Below, in pieces: positions 8,390-17,817 of a DNA stretch of 64,000 nucleotides; the stretch's first letter is position 1; each line of letters opens with the position of its first letter. The stretch covers positions 186,001 to 250,000 of the forward strand of contig NZ_JANBBE010000002.1 in NCBI RefSeq assembly GCF_024648825.1. Direction: 5' to 3'. The translations under genes were made by a program, and so were the position numbers. Below the pieces are notes generated by a model. That model did not search any database and was not told the origin of the DNA. It saw only the letters and a program-made list of their open reading frames with translations. The stretch is from Lentzea californiensis. GTDB lineage: Bacteria > Actinomycetota > Actinomycetes > Mycobacteriales > Pseudonocardiaceae.

Positions 8390-9100
8390 TCAGCGAGCAG
8401 CTGCCCGAACGCGTCTGACCAGCGCGATCTCACCGGTCACGCGGGCCAGCGCGGCGCTCGTGGGGCACGCGGCCAGCACGCCGACGGGTCTGCGGCGCAG
8501 GTCGAGGCGGTCGCCACCCGGGAACCTCACCGAACACCGGTTGGCCGCCGCGACGAACGGCACGAGCACCTCGCCTGCTTCGACCGTACGCCCGCTCAGC
8601 ACGACCGGGTGGGGCGTCCGGCGGGCGGGAGCGATGGGGATCGGGGTGTCGAACCGCAGCAGCTCCTCCGCAGCGTCCCTGGCGAGCTCCGGCGTGGTCC
8701 TGAGCAACTCGGCCTGCTGGGGGTGCTCGTGCAGTGCGCGCAACGCGTTGGCGAGGAACGCCTGCGTGGTGGCCAGGGCACTGGCCGCGAACGCCTCCAT
8801 GCCGTGCGCGAGCGTGAACGCCTCGGCCGCCGTCGCCGCGACCGACTGCGTGAAAGCCGCGTCGTCGGCGTCGAGCATTTCGAGGGTGCTCAGGGTGATC
8901 ACCGGCCGGGCGAGCTTCACGGCGCGCGCGATCGCCCGTTCGGGTAGTGGTTCCGGATCACCGGAATCGATGCCGAGCACTGTGAGCACGTCGTCGTAAC
9001 GGGTGATGCACCACCCGCCGATATCGGCGTCGAAGTGCACCGGAGAGCGTTCCCTGAGAAGGCGGAACCTCGCATGGCGTTCAGCAGTGCTGGAGTGCAT
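8390..9100 (-). CDS. shortened cytochrome P450-like protein
   Basis: 236 residues against about 400 for a bacterial P450. The N-terminus FRLLRERSPVHFD and the YDDV segment look like a P450, as does the C-terminal ARDAAEELLRFDTPI, which keeps the ExxR helix. The whole oxygen-binding I-helix with its A-G-x-D/E-T motif is missing. The haem loop FGxGxHxCxG is replaced by GVLAACPTSAALARVTGEIAL, which keeps a cysteine and the following helix but not the glycines or His. It is unlikely to be a normal monooxygenase. It may be a decaying gene or a repurposed fold. GAGGA precedes the ATG, so it still looks translated. Confidence 0.6.
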   Translation of the reverse strand: MHSSTAERHARFRLLRERSPVHFDADIGGWCITRYDDVLTVLGIDSGDPEPLPERAIARAVKLARPVITLSTLEMLDADDAAFTQSVAATAAEAFTLAHGMEAFAASALATTQAFLANALRALHEHPQQAELLRTTPELARDAAEELLRFDTPIPIAPARRTPHPVVLSGRTVEAGEVLVPFVAAANRCSVRFPGGDRLDLRRRPVGVLAACPTSAALARVTGEIALVRRVRAAAR

Positions 9101-9185
9101 GGTTCCTCACACGTGACCGAAACCATCTCGGTTCGGATGTGTGGCGGTGGACACCCGTGTGGCGACGACGGAGGATGCGCACGTG

Positions 9186-9983
9186 ATGGAAGAGCTGAAG
9201 TGGGTCCCGTCCACGGTCGACGTCACGCGCCCGAGCGTGGCGCGGATGTACGACTACTACCTGGGCGGCTCGCACAACTTCGAAGCCGACCGCGCCGCCG
9301 CCAAGCAGGTGGAGCAGATCTTCCCCGGCGTCGCCCAGAGCGCGCAGGCGAACCGCTCCTTCCTGCGCCGGGTCGTCCGCCACCTGATGACGGAGGGGGT
9401 CGACCAGTTCCTCGACCTGGGATCGGGCATCCCGACCGTCGGCAACGTCCACGAGATCGCCCAGCACGACAACCCGGACGCGCGCGTCGTCTACGTCGAC
9501 TTCGAGCCCGTCGCCGTCTCGCACAGCAACGCCCTGCTGGCCGACAACCCCAACGCGAACGCGATCCTCGCCGACCTGCGCGCGACCTCCACGGTCCTCG
9601 CCGGCGCCCGCGAGACGCTCGACTTCTCCCGCCCGGTCGGCGTGCTGGTCATCGCCGCGCTGCACTTCGTCCCAGACACCGACAGCCCGTACGAGGCCAT
9701 CGCCCAGTACATGGCCGACCTGCCGTCCGGCTCGTACCTGGCCATCACCCACGCCACCTGGGACACGCTGTCCGAGCAGGAACTCGCCGAGGCACGTGAG
9801 GTCGCCAAGATCTACAGCAACTCGGACAACAAGCTCACCATGCGCACGCACGCCGAGGTGACGCGGTTCTTCGAGGGCATGGAGATGCTGGAGCCGGGCG
9901 TGGTCGCGGTCAACGACTGGCGCCCGGACTCCTTCGACGAGGCCCACGTGGGCATCTACGGCGCCGTGGGCCGCAAGCCCTGA
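9186..9983 (+). CDS. SAM-dependent methyltransferase, DUF574/Methyltransf_19 family
   Basis: A 265-residue member of the family abundant in streptomycetes and pseudonocardiae. Signature segments are RPSVARMYDYYLGGSHNFEADR near the N-terminus, FLDLGSGIPTVGNVHEIAQ as the SAM-binding loop, and VVYVDFEPVAV as the acidic ribose-binding strand. The substrates of this family are not known. ATG 9186 (or GTG 9183) has GGAGGA at 9170-9175; the frame extends to GTG 9141 without a ribosome site. Its 3' end overlaps the convergent PheS-like gene by 28 bases. Confidence 0.85.
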   Translation: MEELKWVPSTVDVTRPSVARMYDYYLGGSHNFEADRAAAKQVEQIFPGVAQSAQANRSFLRRVVRHLMTEGVDQFLDLGSGIPTVGNVHEIAQHDNPDARVVYVDFEPVAVSHSNALLADNPNANAILADLRATSTVLAGARETLDFSRPVGVLVIAALHFVPDTDSPYEAIAQYMADLPSGSYLAITHATWDTLSEQELAEAREVAKIYSNSDNKLTMRTHAEVTRFFEGMEMLEPGVVAVNDWRPDSFDEAHVGIYGAVGRKP

Positions 9984-10984
9984 AGCAGCCTGTCCCTGAT
10001 CTCGTTCGTCTCGCGGTCGGTGAGGGTGCGTTCCGGCGCCCTCATCGTCACGCGGATCAGCACGTTCTTCTGGCCAGGCCTCGCGCCGAGCCTCTCCTGA
10101 ACGTGGTCCGGCAGCTGTTCCGACGGCGTCTCGCTGAGCACCTCGATCTCCTCGACGACGTCCTCGGGCACCAGCGCCCGGATCCGGTCGCCCAGCATGT
10201 CCGCGTCGTCGTCGTGGCCCGCCATGATCGAGATGTCCCTGATCGCGGCCGGGTGCCGGGAGATCGGCCGGTACTCGGCCAGGTCCAGCATCTGTGAGCT
10301 GATGCGCGGGTCGGGGTTGCGCAGCAGGCGGATGTCCGGGACTCCCTTGCGCAGCATCAGGATTCGATCCAGCCCGAGGCCCATCGCGAGGCCGTGCGGG
10401 TGGTGTTTGAGGACGTGTCGCGCGGCCCGTCCGCACTCGCCGACTTCAACCCACTGGCCGTCGTGCTCGACGTCGATCTGCTTGCCGTGCGTGGTGTACG
10501 GGTGCTCGGCGTCGATCGTGCGATAACGCTTGCCGGGCAACAGGGTCCTGACGACCGTGTCGATGAGGTCGTCGAGTGGTTCGGGGCTGCTGCTGATCCG
10601 CCAGACGTCGAGCTGGTGCGGTGTGCCGGTGTGCAGGCGGTCGACCGTGTCGCGGCGGTAGACGAGGCCGGGGCAGAGCAGCGTCACGTCCGGGGACACG
10701 TCCTTGAGCGCAGGCGGGATCATCGCCGTGGTGTGGCTGCGGAGCATGCAGGTCTCGCTGACGTACCTGGTGTAGCGGGCGTCGCGGGTGATCGCGTCCC
10801 TCGGGTAGCCGAGGTGCTCGTAGTTGTGCTCCACCGGGACGAGCGGGTGGTGGCGGACTTCCCGCGGGTCGTCCAGCACGGCTTTGAGCTCGACGATCAG
10901 GAGTTGCATCGCGTGCGGGCCCTGCGCGGGATCGGTGAGGTCGCGGACGTTCAGGGCGTGCACGAGCTCTTCGTTGCGGTACAT
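9956..10984 (-). CDS. srmL: stand-alone PheS-like ligase with fused FDX-ACB domain (SrmL type)
   Basis: 342 residues. Residues 1-215 resemble the catalytic core of the phenylalanyl-tRNA synthetase alpha chain: motif 2 CPGLVYRRDTVDRLHTG and motif 3 GLAMGLGLDRILMLRKGVPDIR. The N-terminal coiled coil that holds tRNA in PheS is absent. Residues about 235-342 form a ferredoxin-fold anticodon-binding domain (PAAIRDISIMAG through ERTLTDRETNEI), normally part of the PheT beta chain. No pheT is adjacent, so this is not the housekeeping enzyme. It matches the family labelled PheS-related mystery ligase, function unknown. It is convergent with the DUF574 methyltransferase. Confidence 0.75.
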   Translation of the reverse strand: MYRNEELVHALNVRDLTDPAQGPHAMQLLIVELKAVLDDPREVRHHPLVPVEHNYEHLGYPRDAITRDARYTRYVSETCMLRSHTTAMIPPALKDVSPDVTLLCPGLVYRRDTVDRLHTGTPHQLDVWRISSSPEPLDDLIDTVVRTLLPGKRYRTIDAEHPYTTHGKQIDVEHDGQWVEVGECGRAARHVLKHHPHGLAMGLGLDRILMLRKGVPDIRLLRNPDPRISSQMLDLAEYRPISRHPAAIRDISIMAGHDDDADMLGDRIRALVPEDVVEEIEVLSETPSEQLPDHVQERLGARPGQKNVLIRVTMRAPERTLTDRETNEIRDRLLQGLRPTAP

Positions 10985-11110
10985 GGGTTTCCCGTTCTTC
11001 TGGCCTGGGTTCCTGGTTGCGGAGTCCCCCGGCCGACGGGAATTTCAGGCGCGCGCCACCCACGCGGGTCGGGGGTGGCTAAATCGCGTCACGGGACCAG
11101 GCTAGCGCGC

Positions 11111-12991
11111 CTACTCGGGTGGCGTCAGCCGCAAATCCGGATCGACCGGCGGCACCCCGTCGAACGGACCGTCGTCCTTGAGCACCCCGACGTGGTCCAG
11201 CGCCACCTCGATCCCGGCCCGGAACGGATCACCGTCGGCCGGGGGAGTGCGGAACCAGTCGTGCAACTCCTCGGGAATCTCGAACCGCCGCAGCAGTTCC
11301 TCGTACAGCGCGTCGCGGTCGGCTGCCTGCGCGCCGAGGTCCTGGTACTCGCGCAGCGCGATGCGCAGCCGGATCCAGCGGTAGCGGTCGGTGTTCTGCT
11401 GCTGCTGGAAGCGTTCGCGCAGCAGGTCACCGGCCCGTTGGCCGCGCAGTGCGAGCTTGCGGATGGTGGCAGGCGGCATGAACAGGTTCGAGCCGCCCTC
11501 GTCGGCCGACTGCCGCACGTGCGCGATGCGGCCGCGGTAGCCGGGCAGCGCCGACTGCATGGTGTCGCGCCAGTCCAGGAATGTGTCCAGGATGGACACC
11601 AGGAACCGCGGCATGGAACCGATCGACGAGTAGGGCGTGCCCGAGGCCGACGCGTCCTGTTCCGGCAGCCACACGTCCTTCGTGTCGCCGTTCGGGTAGG
11701 GCTGCAGGCTCAGACCGAACGTGGGCCAGCGCGGCAGCAGCGCGTCGAAGAAGTGGATCGGGAAGTTGCTGGTGATGCCGCCGTCGGAGAACCAGTGCAC
11801 ACGCCCGTCCCGGCACAGCGGCACCGCGGCGATCAGGCCGGGGAACGACAGCGACATCCGCACGGCGACCACGACCGGCAGCTCGTCGCGCGAAGGCAGG
11901 TCCCGCAACGGCATGTACTCGTGCAGCGGGCATTTGGAAGCCGTCTCGCGCCCGTTCAGCTGCTCGACCACCCGGCGCGGCAGGACGTAGCCGAGACACT
12001 CCTCGCAGTACTGCCACTCCTCCTTGAACGGCAACCGGTACGGCCTTCCCCCGGACAGGTCGGTCGTCATCAGCACGAGGTTGATGTCGCCGAGGTCGCC
12101 GAACGTCAACGCCTCGTCGGTCCCCGCGATGTCGTCCAGCTGGTCCGCGATCCAGTCGGCCAGCGGCGGCACGCCTGTCGACTTCGGCACGCCCGCCAGC
12201 CGGTCGAGCCACGACGGCCTGAAGTCACCGGTGCCGGGCACGAGTCCGAAGTGGATGGACCGCGCGTTGTTCTTCAGGAACCGCTGCATGGCATACCCGT
12301 ACGTGACGAACAGCGCGCTGACGGCCGCCAGCGACAGCACCAGCCAGACCAGCAGCACGATCGCCGTCGTCGCGTGATGCCGGGAGAACGCCAGGCCCAA
12401 CGCGAGCGGCACCGCCGCGAACATCCAGGCAGGCCAGGGCAGACTCGACCGCAACGGCCACAGCACGATCACCAGGCACGCCAGCGCCACCACGACGACG
12501 ACCACCGCGAGCCACCCCGGATACGCCGAAGGCGCGAGCCACGCCGAGAACAGCACGGGCCCGCCCAGCCACAGCAACGCCATCAGCGCCAGCACGGACT
12601 TCGCGCGCCACCCGACCGCGCCCAGCAACGCGAAGAACAGGCACGAGATCGCACTGCGCCCCGTCGTCTCCCGCTTCTGCATGGACGCGACGACGATCCG
12701 GTACAGCGCACGGGTCTTCTCGGCGGGCTGGAACAGCTGTGCCATCCGCCACCGCTCGGCGCCCGGCCCGGACGTGAACCAGTCGATCAGCCCGGCCAGC
12801 TTCTCGAAGCCACCGGAGGCGCGCCCGCGTTCGGCCGCCGCGGTGAACCCCGCCGCGATGGCGCCGGCGGACGAACCGCCGATCTGCTTGAACTCGTAGT
12901 GGCGGGCCAGCGAGGCGACCGCGAGCGGGTACACGACTCCGCTGGTCGTACCGCCGCGCATGGTCAGGTCGCAGTAGCGGTCGTACTCCAT
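11111..12991 (-). CDS. patatin-like phospholipase with inserted membrane segments
   Basis: 626 residues. The patatin catalytic dyad is visible: a glycine-rich oxyanion loop MRGGTTSGVVYP (11-22), nucleophile Ser41 in GGSSAGA, and Asp403 in SDGGITSNFP. Unusually, about four hydrophobic helices (about 112-232) are inserted between the nucleophile and the aspartate, so the lipase is probably anchored in the membrane with its active site near it. A CEEC pair (C329/C332) followed by C354 and H357 could bind a metal. Bacterial patatins hydrolyse phospholipids. The start at 12991 begins exactly at the patatin core; the open frame upstream is antisense to the next gene. Confidence 0.82.
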   Translation of the reverse strand: MEYDRYCDLTMRGGTTSGVVYPLAVASLARHYEFKQIGGSSAGAIAAGFTAAAERGRASGGFEKLAGLIDWFTSGPGAERWRMAQLFQPAEKTRALYRIVVASMQKRETTGRSAISCLFFALLGAVGWRAKSVLALMALLWLGGPVLFSAWLAPSAYPGWLAVVVVVVALACLVIVLWPLRSSLPWPAWMFAAVPLALGLAFSRHHATTAIVLLVWLVLSLAAVSALFVTYGYAMQRFLKNNARSIHFGLVPGTGDFRPSWLDRLAGVPKSTGVPPLADWIADQLDDIAGTDEALTFGDLGDINLVLMTTDLSGGRPYRLPFKEEWQYCEECLGYVLPRRVVEQLNGRETASKCPLHEYMPLRDLPSRDELPVVVAVRMSLSFPGLIAAVPLCRDGRVHWFSDGGITSNFPIHFFDALLPRWPTFGLSLQPYPNGDTKDVWLPEQDASASGTPYSSIGSMPRFLVSILDTFLDWRDTMQSALPGYRGRIAHVRQSADEGGSNLFMPPATIRKLALRGQRAGDLLRERFQQQQNTDRYRWIRLRIALREYQDLGAQAADRDALYEELLRRFEIPEELHDWFRTPPADGDPFRAGIEVALDHVGVLKDDGPFDGVPPVDPDLRLTPPE

Positions 12992-13108
12992 GTGCCCATG
13001 ATCGCGCGTCAGGCGGCGGTCGTCGCGAAGTTTCACCCGGACGCCATCCCGCCGATCTCCGCTCGTGACCAGCACTCGCACGTTCCGGGTGCCTGCTTGG
13101 ATGTCGGC

Positions 13109-13768
13109 ATGTCCGCGTACGACGTCGCTCGTCTCCTGCCCGCCATCCCGGAACTGCGCTCGCTGTGTCGTGCACTGGCCGCGCTGGACGTCGTGCTCAG
13201 CCCCGGCAGCGATGACCGGCACCACCTCTACGACACCGCGTGGGCGCCTGGCGAGGAGCTGGCGTCCATGCGGGACGGCGCGGGCAACGAGTACTCCATC
13301 ACGTTCACGGCCGCGGGGGCATACGTGCGCGGGTTCGACCACGAGTCGCCCATGAGCCCCTACGCCACCGACGACGAGGAGCCGTGGCCCGGTGTTCTCG
13401 ACAGGGTGCCTGAGGTGTTCCGTGATTGCGTGGAGGAACCGGCGTTCTCCGACGAGTTCGGCACGCCGTACGTCACGGTGTGCCTGTGGCGTGAGCACGG
13501 CGACACCGCATGGCGGCACGGAGACATCGCCTTCCCCGAGGGAGGCGACGACGGGGCCGACTGGCTGTTCGCCCTGCTGACCGACGGCACGCCCGAGGCG
13601 TTCCGGGAGTGGGCGCAGGACTACTACGAGATGCCGGTCGACCTCGGCGCGGTCCGGCACTTCTACGCCGGGCTGCCGTTGACCGCGGGCGTCGTGACCG
13701 CGCTCAACCCCGGCACGACCCTGGCCGCCGTCACCGGCGACGTCGTGGCGACCGGGTACCCGGTCTGA
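13109..13768 (+). CDS. hypothetical acidic protein
   Basis: 219 residues, not recognised. It is soluble, strongly acidic and rich in aromatic residues, with no signal peptide or membrane segment. Notable segments are DTAWAPGEELASMRDGAG, ESPMSPYATDDEEPWPGVLD and a C-terminal DWLFALLTDGTPEAFREWAQDYY. The composition resembles small immunity or SMI1/KNR4-like proteins, but no motif supports that name. ATG 13109 follows a weak GG-rich region. It is divergent from the patatin gene and ends 4 bases before the kinase gene on the other strand. Confidence 0.6.
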   Translation: MSAYDVARLLPAIPELRSLCRALAALDVVLSPGSDDRHHLYDTAWAPGEELASMRDGAGNEYSITFTAAGAYVRGFDHESPMSPYATDDEEPWPGVLDRVPEVFRDCVEEPAFSDEFGTPYVTVCLWREHGDTAWRHGDIAFPEGGDDGADWLFALLTDGTPEAFREWAQDYYEMPVDLGAVRHFYAGLPLTAGVVTALNPGTTLAAVTGDVVATGYPV

Positions 13769-13771
13769 CGT

Positions 13772-14314
13772 TCAGCCGGACGCCGGCGACTCGATCGGCT
13801 GCCGTTCCGCGGCCAGCCACCACGAGATCACGTCCTGCGCCACCTCGGCCACCGGCTGGTCCGCGGAGACCACGAAGTCCTCGATCCAGGTGGTGCTGTA
13901 GATCATCTCCAGCTCCTCGGCCCGGTTCAGGTGCCACCGCAGCCCGGCCTCGTCGTGGTGCCGCGCCGCGAGCCGCCGGTGGAGGACGGACAGGTCCGCC
14001 TTCAGCCGGCAGACGTTGAGCTTCGCGCCGACGACCTCGGCGTACCGCTCGCGGCCGGCCCGGCTCTCCACCACTCCCGCGAGCACGATGCGGTGCACAC
14101 CGGCGTCGACGTAGTTGCGCACCACGGCTTGCAGGTTCCGCAGCTGCAGTTCGAGGTGGAACGGGTCTTCGGCCGGTGCGGGCCAGCACGCCGACAGCTG
14201 GTCGAGGTCGATGACGGCGTGCGGGACCTTCGCTTCGACGAGTCGCGCGCCGACGGCCTCTGCCACCGTCGTCTTGCCGACCCCGACCGGGCCGGTGATC
14301 AGCAGTGCCTTCAC
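13772..14314 (-). CDS. P-loop kinase / AAA-family ATPase
   Basis: 180 residues with P-loop GPVGVGKT at 8-15, right after the first beta strand. The rest fits a small nucleotide- or metabolite-kinase fold: [16 protein letters not shown] is a likely substrate-binding segment and [26 protein letters not shown] an arginine-rich lid. The substrate is unknown. GTG 14314 overlaps the stop of the acetyltransferase by 4 bases (GTGA), so translation is probably coupled. It is the last gene of a three-gene operon with the CatB-type acetyltransferase and the ABC exporter. Confidence 0.75.
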   Translation of the reverse strand: MKALLITGPVGVGKTTVAEAVGARLVEAKVPHAVIDLDQLSACWPAPAEDPFHLELQLRNLQAVVRNYVDAGVHRIVLAGVVESRAGRERYAEVVGAKLNVCRLKADLSVLHRRLAARHHDEAGLRWHLNRAEELEMIYSTTWIEDFVVSADQPVAEVAQDVISWWLAAERQPIESPASG

Positions 14315-14946
14315 GGAGCGACGGCGGCGAGCTCGGCGGGCGTGCCGGCCATGATCACGCGGACGTGTTCGGTCACCTTCTCCACCGGCCAGTCCCACCA
14401 CGCGACGCGTTCCAGCAGTGCGACGTCCGCCTCGCTGTAGCGCGTCTTCAGCAGCTTCGCGGGGTTGCCGCCGACGATGCCGTACGCGGGAACGTCCGAC
14501 ACCACCACGGAACCGGCGGCGATGATCGCGCCGTTGCCGATCCGCACGCCCGGCATGATCACGGCGTTGTAGCCGATCCAGACGTCGTTGCCCACCACCG
14601 TGTCGCCACGGCTCGGCGCTCCCAGCGCGATGTCGAGCGTCTTCTCGCCCCAGACGCCGCCGAAGATCGTGAACGGGAACGTCGACACGCCCGCCATGCT
14701 GTGGTTGGCGCCGGACATGATGAACCGGACGCCCTCCGCCAGCGCGCAGTAGCGCCCGATGACCAGCTTCTCCGCGCCGTAGTTGTAGAGCACGTTGCGC
14801 TGCTCGAACTCCGTGGCGTGGTGCGGGTCGTCGTAGTAGGTGTACTCGCCGACCTCGATCTGCGGGTTCTTCACCAACGGCTTGAGCAGCACCGTGCGGG
14901 CGTAGTCCGGCAACGGGTAGAGGTTGTCGGGCGAGGGAATGCTCAC
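14311..14946 (-). CDS. CatB/Vat-type xenobiotic O-acetyltransferase
   Basis: 211 residues of left-handed parallel beta-helix type. It has hexapeptide repeats from about 60 to 180 (for example [17 protein letters not shown] and [32 protein letters not shown]) and the catalytic histidine in SGANHSMAG (H82), the position used by Vat streptogramin and CatB chloramphenicol acetyltransferases. It transfers acetyl from acetyl-CoA to a hydroxyl of a small molecule. Many chromosomal relatives are not proven resistance genes. It overlaps both neighbours by 4 bases, placing it in the middle of a coupled operon after the ABC exporter. Confidence 0.87.
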   Translation of the reverse strand: MSIPSPDNLYPLPDYARTVLLKPLVKNPQIEVGEYTYYDDPHHATEFEQRNVLYNYGAEKLVIGRYCALAEGVRFIMSGANHSMAGVSTFPFTIFGGVWGEKTLDIALGAPSRGDTVVGNDVWIGYNAVIMPGVRIGNGAIIAAGSVVVSDVPAYGIVGGNPAKLLKTRYSEADVALLERVAWWDWPVEKVTEHVRVIMAGTPAELAAVAP

Positions 14947-16817
14947 GGTGCTCCGATCGGCTCTTCACTGAACTGCGTGCGGTACAGCTTGGCGTAGTGG
15001 CCTTCCAGGGCCAGCAACGCTTCATGCGTACCACGTTCGACGATCTGCCCCTTGTCCACGACCAGGATCTGGTTCGCCGCGCGGATGGTCGAGAGCCGGT
15101 GCGCGATCACCAGTGACGTCCGGCCGGCGAGCGCCTCGACCAGCGCCTCCTGCACGGCGGCTTCCGATCGCGAGTCCAGGTGCGCGGTCGCCTCGTCCAG
15201 GATCACGACGCGGGGCTTGGCCAGCAGCAACCGCGCGATGGTCAGCCGTTGCCGTTCGCCACCCGAAAGACGGTAGCCGCGTTCGCCCACGACGGTGTCC
15301 AACTGATCCGGCAGCGACGCCACCAGGTCCGCGAGCCGGGCGCGGGTCAGCGCGTCCCAGATCTCCTCGTCCGTGGCCGTGGGGGCGGCGAGCCGCAGGT
15401 TCGCGCCGATCGACTCGTGGAACAGGTGCCCGTCCTGCGTCACCATGCCGACGGTCTCGCGGATCGAGTCGAACGACAGGTCACGGACGTCCACACCGGA
15501 CAGCCGGACGGCACCGGAGTCCGCGTCGTACAGGCGGGGCACCAGTGAGGCGATCGTCGACTTGCCCGCACCCGACGCACCGACCAGCGCGATCAGCGAG
15601 CCGGGCTCCGCCACGAACGACACCCCGCCGAGGATCTCCTCGCCACCGCGGGTGTCGAGCGACGCCACCTCCTCCAGCGACGCCAGCGACACCTTCTCGG
15701 CGGACGGGTAGGCGAACTTCACGTCGGAGAACTCGACCCGCACCGGCCCGTCGGGCACGGAGACCGGCTCCGGCTTCTCCTTGATCAGCGGCGGCAGGTC
15801 GAGCACCTCGAAGACGCGCTCGAACGACACCAGCGCCGTCATCACGTCCACCCGTGCGCCGGCCAACGCCGTCAACGGCGCGTACAGCCTCGTGAGCAGC
15901 AGCGCGAGCGTCACGATCGTGCCCGGCGCCATCTGCCCGGCGAACACGAAGTACCCGCCCAGCCCGTAGACCAGCGCCAGCGCCAGCGACGACACCAGGG
16001 TCAACGCCACCAAAAACAGCCACTGCGCCACCGCGGTCCGCACGCCGATGTCGCGCACCCGCCGCGCCCGCGTCCCGAACTCGGCGCTCTCGATGGAGGG
16101 CCGGCCGAACAGCTTGATCAACGTCGCGCCCGGCGCGGAGAACCGCTCGGTCATCTGGGTCGTCATCATCGAGTCGAGGTTGGCCGCCTCGCGGTGCAGG
16201 GACGCCAACCGCTTGCCCATGCGCCGCGCGGGGATCAGGAAGATCGGCAGCAACAGCATCGCGAGCACCGTGACCTGCCACGACAGCGTCAGCATCACGA
16301 TCAGGGTCAACACGAGCGCGATCACGTTCGTGACGACGCCGGAGATCGTCTCGGAGAACGCCCGCTGTGCCGCGATCACGTCGTTGTTCAGCCGCGACAC
16401 CAGCGCACCGGTGCGCGTGCGGGTGAAGAACGCGATGGGCATCCGTTGCACGTGGTCGAAGACGGCCTGCCGCAGCCGCAGGATCAGGTCCTCGCCCACC
16501 CGCGACGACTGCCAGCGCTCGGCCAGCGAGAACCCGGCCTCCAGCACCGCCACGCCGGCGATCGCCAGCGCGAGCCACACGACCAGCCCGAAGTCACGGC
16601 CGCCGATGATGGTGTCGACGACCCGTCCGGCCAGCACCGGGGAGGCCACCGCGAGCACGGCCGCGACCGCGCTGGTGGCGAGCAACGCGTACACGGCATG
16701 TCGTTGTGGGTGGGCGAACCGGGCGACACGCTTCAACGTCGCCCGGCTCACGCGACGGTTCTTCTCGTCCTGCATCGCGCTTTCGAGCGCGTACCAGGCG
16801 TTGAAGTCGATGTTCAT
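14943..16817 (-). CDS. ABC exporter, fused permease and ATPase
   Basis: A 624-residue half-transporter. Six membrane helices span about residues 40-330, and the nucleotide-binding domain covers about 355-600. Walker A is [10 protein letters not shown] (about 412), the signature [13 protein letters not shown] (about 517), Walker [15 protein letters not shown] and the H-loop IAHRLSTIR. It should act as a homodimer pumping lipids, peptides or drugs out of the cell. It is the first gene of an operon whose next two genes overlap by 4 bases each, an acetyltransferase and a kinase. That context suggests handling of a toxic or bioactive small molecule, which is inference. Confidence 0.9.
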   Translation of the reverse strand: MNIDFNAWYALESAMQDEKNRRVSRATLKRVARFAHPQRHAVYALLATSAVAAVLAVASPVLAGRVVDTIIGGRDFGLVVWLALAIAGVAVLEAGFSLAERWQSSRVGEDLILRLRQAVFDHVQRMPIAFFTRTRTGALVSRLNNDVIAAQRAFSETISGVVTNVIALVLTLIVMLTLSWQVTVLAMLLLPIFLIPARRMGKRLASLHREAANLDSMMTTQMTERFSAPGATLIKLFGRPSIESAEFGTRARRVRDIGVRTAVAQWLFLVALTLVSSLALALVYGLGGYFVFAGQMAPGTIVTLALLLTRLYAPLTALAGARVDVMTALVSFERVFEVLDLPPLIKEKPEPVSVPDGPVRVEFSDVKFAYPSAEKVSLASLEEVASLDTRGGEEILGGVSFVAEPGSLIALVGASGAGKSTIASLVPRLYDADSGAVRLSGVDVRDLSFDSIRETVGMVTQDGHLFHESIGANLRLAAPTATDEEIWDALTRARLADLVASLPDQLDTVVGERGYRLSGGERQRLTIARLLLAKPRVVILDEATAHLDSRSEAAVQEALVEALAGRTSLVIAHRLSTIRAANQILVVDKGQIVERGTHEALLALEGHYAKLYRTQFSEEPIGAP

Positions 16818-16851
16818 GACGACCAGTCTCGAACCTCGACCTACAACGAGG

Positions 16852-17748
16852 TCAAGCTGTTTTCAGGAACTCGTCGACTTCGGCGAGGGCCGCCGCACGC
16901 ACTGGCTCAGGCGACAGGAACAGGTCGTGCATGCCGGCCTTGATCTCCACCACCTTGACCGATGATCCGATCTTCGGACCCCACTTGCGCATTCCCTCGA
17001 CGTCGAGCACGGCGTCCGCCTTGGAGACGTCCTCGCTCCACTCCCGAGCGTTCAACATGCTCCTGTCGGAGTGCAGCACCAGCACCGGGACCCGCACGTC
17101 GAGTCCCTTGTGGACCTTCTCCTGCGCCACCAGCACAGCCCGGATCCACCCGGCCAGCACGGGGAAACCCGCGAGCGGCTTCCACTTCAGGTCGAAGTCC
17201 CACTCGCCGTTGCGCGAGTTGTGGATCGCGGCCCCGTACGCCTCACCGAGGTTCGCGCGGATCTTCACCTTCGGCGCGAGCCCGCCGATCAGCTTCACGA
17301 CCTGCCGCATCAACGGCGGCTCGACCACGTCCAGCCATGGGCTGTTGAGCACCAACGCGTCGATGAGCTCGCTTGAGCGTCGTTCGTGCGCCCACAACGA
17401 CGTGGTGAGGCCACCGGTCGAGTGACCCATGAGGACCACACGCGAGTGCTCTTCGCGGATGACGGCGATCGCCGCGTCGATCTCCTCGAAGTACACGGCC
17501 ATGTCGGTCGTGTAGTTCGGCACCTCGCCGTCCCGCAGCGACCGGCCGTACCCGCGCAGGTCGACGGCGTAGAAGTCGTAGCCCTGGGCGGTGTAGTGCT
17601 CGGCCACGTGCTCCTGGAAGAAGTAGTCCGCGAAACCGTGCACGTAGAGGATGGCGCCGCGGTCGTTGGCCGCGGCCCGCCGGCGGACCAGGGTCGCTGA
17701 GGCTCCGCCGCGCAACGGCAGAACCGTGGTGTCTTCGTCGCTGCTCAC
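16852..17748 (-). CDS. alpha/beta hydrolase, monoacylglycerol-lipase-like
   Basis: About 298 residues. The alpha/beta-hydrolase catalytic triad can be read as Ser in GHSTGG (about residue 109), Asp in LVLHSDRSM and His in GMHDLFLS near the C-terminus, with the oxyanion segment LYVHGFADYF. The serine-hydrolase type with a lid is typical of monoacylglycerol lipases and lysophospholipases; the true substrate is unknown. GTG 17748 is preferred, but a TTG five codons upstream is possible, as neither has a clear ribosome site. It is divergent from the M48 peptidase gene, about 70 bases between starts. Confidence 0.8.
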   Translation of the reverse strand: MSSDEDTTVLPLRGGASATLVRRRAAANDRGAILYVHGFADYFFQEHVAEHYTAQGYDFYAVDLRGYGRSLRDGEVPNYTTDMAVYFEEIDAAIAVIREEHSRVVLMGHSTGGLTTSLWAHERRSSELIDALVLNSPWLDVVEPPLMRQVVKLIGGLAPKVKIRANLGEAYGAAIHNSRNGEWDFDLKWKPLAGFPVLAGWIRAVLVAQEKVHKGLDVRVPVLVLHSDRSMLNAREWSEDVSKADAVLDVEGMRKWGPKIGSSVKVVEIKAGMHDLFLSPEPVRAAALAEVDEFLKTA

Positions 17749-17817
17749 CGGGCAAGTTTGCAACGGTCTGACGCCGTTTCCGTGCAGGCTTGTCCGGATC
17801 GTGTCTAACCTGGGGGA

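Noticed and set aside
10394..13768. An open frame of over 1100 codons on the plus strand.
   Set aside because: It runs antisense to the PheS-like and patatin genes, with Arg/Asp/Val-rich, low-complexity translation. Only its last 219 codons (from ATG 13109) are a credible gene.
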